DNA of 5,276 nt, from positions 1 through 5,276 of the forward strand of contig CAMPIF010000344.1 in the NCBI GenBank assembly GCA_946886245.1, in the 5' to 3' direction. Origin of the DNA: Ectopseudomonas composti (lineage in GTDB: Bacteria > Pseudomonadota > Gammaproteobacteria > Pseudomonadales > Pseudomonadaceae). A program made the position numbers and the translations under genes. Positions 1 to 5,024 of the stretch are shown one piece after another. The notes beneath the pieces were generated by a model. That model was not told the origin of the DNA, searched no databases, and saw nothing but the letters and a program-made list of their open reading frames with translations. How positions within the stretch are numbered: the stretch's first letter is position 1; every line of letters starts with the position of its first letter.

Positions 1-1
1 G

Positions 2-715
2 GGCTTCGTCGCTTCGCTGACCCTGGGCGCCGGTCAGTTCTGTACCCATCCGGGCCTGCTGCTTGCCCCGCGCGGCGCGGCGCTGGATGCGTTTCTCGGC
101 GCGGTGGCCGAACAGCTCAGGCAGTGTCCGGCACAGGTGATGCTCACGCCGGGTATCCACCAGGCATTCAGCGTCGGTGTCGAGGCGCTGGCTGCACATC
201 CTCGGGTGACGAAGGTCGCCAGCGGCTTGTCGGGAGACGGGCCGAACCGTGGCCAGGCGCAGGTGTTCGTCACGGATGCCGACTCCTTCCTCGCCGACCC
301 TGCTCTGCATGGCGAAGTCTTCGGCGCGGCGGCGCTGCTGGTGCAGTACGACGACGCGGCGCAGGTTCGCCGTCTGCTTGACGCGCTCGAAGGCCAGCTC
401 ACGGCCACCTTGCAACTGGACGCTGCCGACTTCGATGCGGCGCATGCCCTGTTGCCGACCCTGGAACTCAAGACCGGTCGGGTGCTGGTCAATGCCTGGC
501 CGACAGGTGTGGAAGTGTGTGACGCCATGGTTCACGGCGGGCCGTTCCCGGCCACCTCGGATGCGCGTTCCACCTCGGTGGGTACGGCCGCCATTCGCCG
601 CTTCCTGCGGCCGGTATGCCTGCAGGGTTTCCCGGATGGGCTGCTGCCGTTGGCCCTGCGCGAGACCAATCCGCTGGGGCTGCGGCGATTGATCGACGGC
701 GAACGGGAGGTCTGA
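2..715 (+). CDS. Alpha-ketoglutaric semialdehyde dehydrogenase-like aldehyde dehydrogenase, C-terminal part (5' end outside the window)
   Basis: The frame is open from the window's first full codon to TGA at 713-715, giving 237 residues. The family is usually about 525 residues long, so a little over half is missing upstream. Residues 9-17 read GAGQFCTHP; the Cys (codon 41-43) is in the position of the aldehyde dehydrogenase catalytic nucleophile. Further on are EVFGA near residue 98, equivalent to the family's E-x-FGP motif, and a C-terminal block GGPFPATSDARSTSVGTAAI followed by RFLRPVCLQ. That block is typical of NAD(P)-dependent 2,5-dioxopentanoate (alpha-ketoglutaric semialdehyde) dehydrogenases. 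These cytoplasmic enzymes oxidise the semialdehyde to 2-oxoglutarate at the end of hydroxyproline or pentose/glucarate breakdown. The DadA-like flavoenzyme starting three bases after the stop favours the hydroxyproline route (the enzyme called LhpG in P. aeruginosa), but this is inferred from context. The general-base Glu and cofactor-binding region lie outside the window. Confidence 0.9.
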   Translation, partial: GFVASLTLGAGQFCTHPGLLLAPRGAALDAFLGAVAEQLRQCPAQVMLTPGIHQAFSVGVEALAAHPRVTKVASGLSGDGPNRGQAQVFVTDADSFLADPALHGEVFGAAALLVQYDDAAQVRRLLDALEGQLTATLQLDAADFDAAHALLPTLELKTGRVLVNAWPTGVEVCDAMVHGGPFPATSDARSTSVGTAAIRRFLRPVCLQGFPDGLLPLALRETNPLGLRRLIDGEREV

Positions 716-718
716 TCG

Positions 719-1978
719 ATGAGCGATCACCTGTCGGTCGATGTCGATGTGGCTGTGGTCGGCGCCGGTATCATCGGTGTCGCCTGCGCCCTGCAACTGG
801 CGCGTCAGGGGCTGCGGGTGCAGGTCTTCGACCCGGACGGCGTGGGGCAGGGTGCCTCGTTCGGCAATGCCGGGCACCTGGCCACCGAGCAGGTGTTCCC
901 GATTGCCGATTTCTCCATCCTCAAGCGCCTGCCCGCCATGCTCCTCGACCCCATGGGGCCGCTGCGTCTGGACTGGACCTATCTGCCGCAGGCAACGCCC
1001 TGGTTTCTGCGCCTGCTGCTCAATTTGCGGGCGGCGCCGTTCGCGCGCACCGTGGCCGGGCTGCGTGCGCTCAACGAGGCCAGTCTGAGCGCCTGGCGGC
1101 GTACCTTGCAGGCCATCGCACGACCAGAACTGTTGCGTGAGGACGGCTCGTTGCTGGCCTATGAGCACGAGCAATCGCGCCCGGCGCTGCTGGCCCTGCA
1201 GGCGCGGATGACGGCGCAGGGTGTGCCGGTCGACTACTGGGACGCGCAAGCCGTGCGTGCGGCGCTGCCCGCACTCAGCGATGGCCTGCGCGGCGGGCTG
1301 TTCTTTCCCGCCACCGGGCACTTCATCGATCCCTACCGGGTGGTGGGTGAGCTGGCCCGCGCCGCTCAAGCACTGGGCGTGGTGTTCCACCAGCGCCGGG
1401 TGGTGGACGGGCACCTGTTGCCCGACGGCGTTGCGCTGCGTTTCGATGGCGGCACGCTGCGCGCGCGCCGGGTGCTGCTGGCCTGTGGTGCCCATTCGGC
1501 GGCACTCACCGCGCGCCTCACCGGCAGGCGGGTGCCGTTGGATACCGAGCGCGGCTATCACCTGATGCTGCCCCGGGAGCAGGGGCGCTTACCCTTCGCC
1601 GTCACCTCCTTCGAGCGTCGCTTCATCATGACGCCCATGCAGGACGGCCTGCGCCTGGCAGGCACCGTGGAGTTCGCCGGGCTCAACAAGCCTGCGAACA
1701 TGGCCCGTGCCTGGCAGTTGCAGCGTCTGAGCGATGGGTTGTTTCGCGATGAGCTGAACCTCGAGGGCGCCAGCCCATGGATGGGCATGCGGCCTTCGTT
1801 GCCGGATTCGCTGCCGGTCATCGATCAGGTCGAGCAGGGGCGTGTCTTGCTCGCCTTTGGCCATCAGCACCTGGGCCTGACGCAGGCCGCCATCACTGCC
1901 GAACACATTGCCGGGCTGGCTCGGGGGCAAGCGTTGCCGGAGCTTGCGGCCTATCGGTTGGGGCGTTTCGCTGGTTAG
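719..1978 (+). CDS. DadA-like FAD-dependent D-amino-acid dehydrogenase, probably cis-4-hydroxy-D-proline dehydrogenase
   Basis: This is a complete 419-residue flavoprotein of the DAO/DadA superfamily. ATG 719 is preceded by GGGAGG at 705-710, eight bases away, and the upstream gene stops only three bases before, so the two are surely co-transcribed. An N-terminal Rossmann motif GAGIIG (residues 15-20) is followed by an acidic strand end, VFDPD (36-40), expected to contact the FAD adenosine ribose. GASFGNAGHLA (45-55) matches the second flavin-contact segment of DadA relatives. Near the C-terminus, WMGMRPSLPDSLPVID (354-369) and GHQHLGLTQA (381-390) are the conserved substrate/flavin-closing motifs. 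No signal peptide is seen. Position after a semialdehyde dehydrogenase resembles the P. putida hydroxyproline cluster, where a single-subunit flavoenzyme oxidises cis-4-hydroxy-D-proline and passes electrons to the respiratory chain. The superfamily is certain; the substrate is inferred from context, and another D-amino acid remains possible. Confidence 0.87.
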   Translation: MSDHLSVDVDVAVVGAGIIGVACALQLARQGLRVQVFDPDGVGQGASFGNAGHLATEQVFPIADFSILKRLPAMLLDPMGPLRLDWTYLPQATPWFLRLLLNLRAAPFARTVAGLRALNEASLSAWRRTLQAIARPELLREDGSLLAYEHEQSRPALLALQARMTAQGVPVDYWDAQAVRAALPALSDGLRGGLFFPATGHFIDPYRVVGELARAAQALGVVFHQRRVVDGHLLPDGVALRFDGGTLRARRVLLACGAHSAALTARLTGRRVPLDTERGYHLMLPREQGRLPFAVTSFERRFIMTPMQDGLRLAGTVEFAGLNKPANMARAWQLQRLSDGLFRDELNLEGASPWMGMRPSLPDSLPVIDQVEQGRVLLAFGHQHLGLTQAAITAEHIAGLARGQALPELAAYRLGRFAG

Positions 1979-1997
1979 CTGACGGCGGCACGAATCG

Positions 1998-2033
1998 CAC
2001 GATCACGGGCCGGTCGGTGCCGGCCCGATCGTG
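1998..2033 (+). terminator. GC-rich hairpin, probable terminator of the catabolic operon
   Basis: The left arm CACGATC (1998-2004), a two-base bulge AC, then GGGCCGG (2007-2013) pairs with CCGGCCC (2020-2026) and GATCGTG (2027-2033) around a six-base loop TCGGTG. That makes 14 base pairs interrupted by a single bulge. It starts 20 bases after the flavoenzyme stop and lies before the copper cluster, where a transcript end is expected. The sequence after the stem (TTGAGCG) has no real T tract, so it may be a weak or Rho-assisted terminator, or a 3'-end protecting hairpin. Confidence 0.65.
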
Positions 2034-2066
2034 TTGAGCGCCGATAAGTCCCCACTCCCATTACTT

Positions 2067-2136
2067 TGCTAGACTCTCGTACGCAATGCCTGCGGCAACG
2101 CACCGCAGTGTCGCGCTGCCATCCTCTGTTTAGAGT
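2067..2136 (+). promoter_or_regulatory. Candidate promoter region of the copper cluster
   Basis: The interval between the hairpin and the first copper gene must hold the cluster's promoter if the hairpin terminates. Two -10-like hexamers are visible. TGCTAGACT at 2067-2075 resembles an extended -10 (TG-N-TAGACT). TTTAGAGT at 2129-2136 carries TAGAGT ending eight bases before ATG 2145. Neither has a good TTGACA-type -35 at 16-18 bases, so both are weak guesses or depend on an activator. I recognise no CueR-type, CopR-type or Fur operator here. Confidence 0.3.
2090..2108. repeat. Short inverted repeat in the promoter region of the copper cluster
   Basis: CTGCGG (2090-2095) and CCGCAG (2103-2108) are perfect inverted copies separated by seven bases, CAACGCA. 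The element lies between the two -10-like hexamers, so it could be a regulator-binding dyad or a small hairpin in the leader. A 6-bp GC-rich repeat can arise by chance in this DNA, and it matches no copper-regulator box that I know. Confidence 0.3.
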
Positions 2137-2144
2137 CGCGCCCC

Positions 2145-2531
2145 ATGAAACTGGCCCGCAAAGACCGCTCACTGACCGCCTGGGTGCTGTACTTCAGCAT
2201 CCTGTTCAGTGCGTTCGTCTGCGCGATCAGCCACGGCCAGATGGCCGGCATGCAGCTCAGTGGTCTGGACGGCCAGTACTGCTCGTTCGATGGCAACTTC
2301 GGCGCCGGCGCCGACCTCGACGGCTCCGGCATCGTCGCGCCGAACCCGGCTACCGGCGCCAACTGCGCCCTGGCCAGCCTGTTCAGCGCGATCATTCTCG
2401 CCGCCTTCTTCGGCTTGCTCGGGCTGCTTGCCACCGAGCGCAACTGGCCGCTGTCCGCGCTGCATTTGCCGCGGCTCGACCGTTATCGCTGGCCTCCTGC
2501 CAACCCTCGCGCTTCTCCGTTGCTCGCCTGA
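2145..2531 (+). CDS. Small DUF2946-like membrane protein, first gene of the copper cluster
   Basis: A 128-residue protein of unknown biochemical function, resembling the DUF2946 proteins encoded beside copper receptors in Pseudomonas. A basic N-terminus (MKLARKDR) precedes a hydrophobic helix at about 11-29, and a second helix spans about 76-97. The intervening 45 residues carry H30-x2-M33-x2-M36 and C46, with C26 in the first helix and C74 just before the second, so several soft-metal ligands sit near the membrane surface. Both ends are predicted cytoplasmic, with the loop in the periplasm; the tail after 98 is proline-rich. The start is the first in-frame ATG, but no clear Shine-Dalgarno precedes it: the eight bases upstream are CGCGCCCC. 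Translation may therefore be weak or leaderless. The link to copper rests on its neighbours, not on a known activity. The family call is from memory of relatives and less certain than for the later DUF2946 gene. Confidence 0.75.
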   Translation: MKLARKDRSLTAWVLYFSILFSAFVCAISHGQMAGMQLSGLDGQYCSFDGNFGAGADLDGSGIVAPNPATGANCALASLFSAIILAAFFGLLGLLATERNWPLSALHLPRLDRYRWPPANPRASPLLA

Positions 2532-2600
2532 TCCGTCCGCCCGCTCAGGGCGTCCCTATCATGCGAATGCCTCGCCGTGTGTCCACGACTGCGGCGGGCT

Positions 2601-2604
2601 GGAG
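2601..2604 (+). promoter_or_regulatory. Ribosome binding site that fixes the PepSY gene start
   Basis: GGAG at 2601-2604 lies eight bases before ATG 2613. The frame also extends upstream to a GTG at 2577, but that adds 12 non-conserved, arginine-rich residues and has no comparable ribosome binding site. ATG 2613 is therefore preferred. Confidence 0.7.
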
Positions 2605-2612
2605 AAAGCTTC

Positions 2613-4019
2613 ATGGCGTCTTCCCCCGATTGCACTGCACCTACCGGTGAGCGTGCGGCCCCGTCGTTCTACAACCTGGCCTGGCGCTGGCACTTCTATG
2701 CCGGGCTGTTCGTCATCCCGTTCATGATCCTGCTGTCGATCACCGGGATCATCTACCTGTTCAAACCGCAGCTCGACGCCTGGATGTACGCCGATCTGAT
2801 GCAGGTGCCGGTCGCCGAGCAGCGCCTCAGTGCCGATCAGCAACTGGCCATCGTCCGCGAGGCCTACCCGCAGGCTGCGATCAGCCAATACCTGCCGCCC
2901 GCTGCGGCGGATCGCAGTGCGCAGTTCGTGATCGATCAGCACGGCCAGGCGTTGAACCTGTTCGTCGATCCCTACAACGGCCACCTGCTTGGCAGCCAGG
3001 ATGCGCTGTGGAACCTGCAGGCTGTGGTGCGCAAGCTGCACGGTGATCTGCTGATCGGCACCGTCGGCGACCGGCTGATCGAACTGGCCGCAGGCTGGGG
3101 CATCGTGCTGGTGGTGTCCGGGATGTACCTGTGGTGGCCGCGCGGCAGCAGCGGGGCGGGCGTGCTGTGGCCACGTCTGAGCGCGCGCGGGCGCCTGTGG
3201 TGGCGCGACCTGCATGCGGTGACCGGCTTCTGGGGCAGCGCGTTGCTGCTGTTCATGCTGCTCACCGGCATGACCTGGACGGGCTACTGGGGCGCGCAGT
3301 TTGCCGGCGCCTGGAACCACTTTCCCGCCGCCATGTGGGATGACGTGCCCAGGTCCGGGCAACTGACCGGCAGCCTCAACAGCAGCCAGCAAACCGTGGC
3401 CTGGGCGGTGGAAGTCACGCCGCTGCCAGCGTCCGACCCGCATGCTGTGCATCAGGGGCATGCCGGGCATCAGCCCGCTGCTGCCTCCGCCAGCCTGCTG
3501 CAGCATGTGCTCGACAGCGCCGCCGAGCGCGGGGTCCAGCCTGGCTACAGCATCAGCCTGCCCCAGGGCGAGCGGGGCGTTTACACCGTCGCGCTGTTCG
3601 CCGACGACCCACGCAACGACGCCACGCTGCATGTCGATCAATACAGCGGTGCGGTACTCGCCGACGTGCGCTGGCAGGACTACGGCCCGGTGGCGAAAAC
3701 CGTGGAAACCGGGGTGATGCTGCATGAGGGCAAGCTGTTCGGCCTGGCCAACCAGTTGCTGATGGCGGCGGTCTGCCTGCTGATCATCTTCAGCTCCGTC
3801 AGCGGCCTGGTGCTGTGGTGGAAACGCCGCCCGGCCGGACGCTTCGGTGTGCCGCCGCTGCGCCACGACCTGCCGCGCTGGAAGACCGCCATCGGCGTGA
3901 TGATCGTGCTCGGTGTGATCTTCCCGCTGGTCGGCGCTTCGCTGCTGCTGGTCTTCGTTCTTGACTGGCTACTCTCGCGCTTTCGCCAACTGCGGCCATC
4001 GACCCGGCCACTGGCATGA
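2613..4019 (+). CDS. PepSY_TM inner-membrane protein, possible metal reductase of the copper cluster
   Basis: A 468-residue PepSY-associated membrane protein with at least five hydrophobic segments at about 30-50, 153-174, 203-223, 378-401 and 425-453; the last is long and may be two short helices. Two periplasmic PepSY-type regions are suggested at about 72-127 and 293-351, where V/L-x-V-D-x-Y-x-G elements (FVDPYNG 117-123, HVDQYSG 340-346) are visible. Four histidines sit at helix edges in family-typical settings: RWHFYAG (H27), KLHGDLL (H143), DLHAVTGFW (H201) and MLHEGKLFG (H371). The positive-inside rule puts H27/H201 on the cytoplasmic face and H143/H371 on the periplasmic face. Relatives next to siderophore receptors, such as FoxB, act as inner-membrane reductases with haem. 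By analogy this could reduce Cu(II), but that is inference. The second large periplasmic loop also carries H277, H280, H283 and H286 at three-residue spacing. The start follows the GGAG at 2601-2604. It lies 81 bases after the first DUF2946-like gene and 74 bases before the chaperone. Confidence 0.9.
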   Translation: MASSPDCTAPTGERAAPSFYNLAWRWHFYAGLFVIPFMILLSITGIIYLFKPQLDAWMYADLMQVPVAEQRLSADQQLAIVREAYPQAAISQYLPPAAADRSAQFVIDQHGQALNLFVDPYNGHLLGSQDALWNLQAVVRKLHGDLLIGTVGDRLIELAAGWGIVLVVSGMYLWWPRGSSGAGVLWPRLSARGRLWWRDLHAVTGFWGSALLLFMLLTGMTWTGYWGAQFAGAWNHFPAAMWDDVPRSGQLTGSLNSSQQTVAWAVEVTPLPASDPHAVHQGHAGHQPAAASASLLQHVLDSAAERGVQPGYSISLPQGERGVYTVALFADDPRNDATLHVDQYSGAVLADVRWQDYGPVAKTVETGVMLHEGKLFGLANQLLMAAVCLLIIFSSVSGLVLWWKRRPAGRFGVPPLRHDLPRWKTAIGVMIVLGVIFPLVGASLLLVFVLDWLLSRFRQLRPSTRPLA

Positions 4020-4078
4020 GTGAACAGTTTGATCGTCGCAAGACGTCATAGGCTCGACCCATGATTCGATTCCAAACC

Positions 4079-4084
4079 AGGAGG
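4079..4084 (+). promoter_or_regulatory. Strong ribosome binding site that fixes the PCu(A)C start
   Basis: AGGAGG (4079-4084) stands nine bases before ATG 4094. An in-frame ATG at 4061 would add 11 residues (MIRFQTRRQHP) before the signal peptide, but it would place this Shine-Dalgarno inside the coding sequence and has none of its own. ATG 4094 is the better start. It is the strongest ribosome binding site in the copper cluster, which suggests that the chaperone is the most heavily translated product. Confidence 0.85.
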
Positions 4085-4093
4085 CAACACCCC

Positions 4094-4588
4094 ATGACCC
4101 TGAAGAAAACCCTGCTCGGCCTCACCCTGCTGCTGCCGGCGCTGTTGGTGCAGGCCCACGAGTACGATGCAGGCCAACTGCATATCGACCACCCCTGGTC
4201 GCGCGAGATGCCGCCGGTGGCGCCGACTGCTGCCGCTTATTTCGTCATCCACAACAAGGGCAGCGAAGCGGATCGCCTGCTCGCCGTGAGCACCCCGGTA
4301 GCCGGCAAGGCCGAGTTGCACGAGCACGTGCATGCCGACGGTGTGATGAAGATGCAGCAGGTGCAGGACGTGGCCATCCCCGCGGGTGGCGAGGTGAAGT
4401 TCGAACCCATGGGCTACCACGTCATGCTGTTCAACCTGAAACAACAGGGCAAGGACGGTGAGCGCTTCCCGCTGACCCTGACCTTCGAGAAGGCCGGTGC
4501 TGTCGAGGTCGAAGTTGCCGTGCAGAAAGATGCACCGGCTGGCCATGAACATGGCGACGCTCACGACCACGGCAAGCATCAGCACTGA
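4094..4588 (+). CDS. Periplasmic PCu(A)C copper chaperone with a His-rich C-terminal tail
   Basis: A 164-residue secreted protein. The signal peptide has KK at 4-5, a leucine-rich core, and likely cleavage after VQA at residue 21, so the mature protein would begin with histidine (HEYDAG). The core domain matches PCu(A)C (formerly DUF461), which binds Cu(I) and in several bacteria delivers copper to the CuA site of cytochrome oxidase. The full signature H-x10-M-x21-H-x-M is present as H76, M87, H109 and M111. Near the first ligand, HEHVH (76-80) puts histidines where many relatives have methionines. The last 14 residues hold six histidines (151, 153, 157, 159, 162, 164), a second likely site suited to Cu(II). 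The start is set by AGGAGG at 4079-4084. Its stop overlaps the next start in TGATG, so the two are translationally coupled. With the receptor downstream, its role is probably to bind imported copper, although oxidase assembly or buffering is equally compatible. Confidence 0.95.
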   Translation: MTLKKTLLGLTLLLPALLVQAHEYDAGQLHIDHPWSREMPPVAPTAAAYFVIHNKGSEADRLLAVSTPVAGKAELHEHVHADGVMKMQQVQDVAIPAGGEVKFEPMGYHVMLFNLKQQGKDGERFPLTLTFEKAGAVEVEVAVQKDAPAGHEHGDAHDHGKHQH

Positions 4589-4962
4589 TGCTGTTCACGG
4601 CACGCAGGCGCACGCTCGCCGCCCAGCTTGGGCTGCTGGCGTTCATCCTTATCGTGCTGGCGCCCCTGGCGTCGCAACTGCGTGCCGAGCCGGCTGACTG
4701 GCGCTGGCTGAACGAGCTTGGCTGTCATGACGGTTCGGGCAGTGTGCCGGTCTCGCTCGACAGGGGCCTGCCGGTGCTGCAGGCGGATGCCTGCGGCTAC
4801 TGTTCGTTGTTCTCCCACTGCCCGGCGCTGGCCGACGACAGCTTACCGGTTGCAGGGTGGCAGGGCCCACTTCATCAAACGGGCAGCGTGCAGCCGACGC
4901 AGCCGCTGCCTCGCGCTCATTTCCCACACGCGTTGTCACGCGCACCGCCGATGCGCGCCTGA
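4588..4962 (+). CDS. DUF2946 protein with a CxxC...HC motif, copper cluster
   Basis: A 124-residue protein of the DUF2946 family, which has no established biochemical function but recurs next to copper receptors. Basic residues at 6-8 followed by a hydrophobic stretch at about 11-30 form either a signal peptide (possible cleavage after LRA, 31-33) or a single membrane anchor, placing the rest in the periplasm. The family's conserved core is DACGYCSLFSHCP (67-79), with C69-x2-C72 and H77-C78; together with C46-H47 it could form a soft-metal or redox-active thiol site. The C-terminal 40 residues are rich in Pro and His (H96, H111, H114) and look disordered. ATG 4588 shares its A with the chaperone's TGA, there is no Shine-Dalgarno of its own, and translation presumably depends on re-initiation. 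The tight coupling suggests that the two proteins are needed together. A role in copper transfer or thiol-based copper sensing is only inference. Confidence 0.88.
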   Translation: MLFTARRRTLAAQLGLLAFILIVLAPLASQLRAEPADWRWLNELGCHDGSGSVPVSLDRGLPVLQADACGYCSLFSHCPALADDSLPVAGWQGPLHQTGSVQPTQPLPRAHFPHALSRAPPMRA

Positions 4963-5024
4963 AGTCACCCTTCTCATGAGGCAATGACCAAGCCTCTTCG
5001 CCAATCGACTTTTCAGGTATTCGC

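Noticed and set aside
2577..2612. GTG 2577 as the start of the PepSY protein
   Set aside because: It would add 12 residues (MCPRLRRAGESF) without a ribosome binding site, whereas ATG 2613 has GGAG eight bases upstream and gives the usual PepSY_TM N-terminus.
2066..2650. Open frame of 194 codons on the + strand overlapping the first copper gene
   Set aside because: The translation is Arg/Pro-rich without a domain, and it overlaps the recognised membrane protein at 2145-2531 in another frame and the PepSY start. It is an out-of-frame shadow.
2559..3866. Long open frame of 435 codons on the - strand, antisense to the PepSY gene
   Set aside because: Its translation is low-complexity (many Gln, His, Ala, Arg and Pro), has no recognisable domain, and exactly mirrors the codon pattern of the well-supported PepSY gene. 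Long antisense frames are common in high-GC genes.
4020..4093. Copper-regulator operator between the PepSY and chaperone genes (GACGTC palindrome at 4042-4047)
   Set aside because: A single six-base palindrome is expected by chance, and I see no extended dyad resembling a CueR-, CopR- or CusR-type box.
4978..4996. Small hairpin GAGGC-N9-GCCTC before oprC as a terminator
   Set aside because: There are only five base pairs with a nine-base loop, followed by mixed sequence (TTCGCC) and no T tract. It is too weak to call a terminator between the second DUF2946 gene and oprC.
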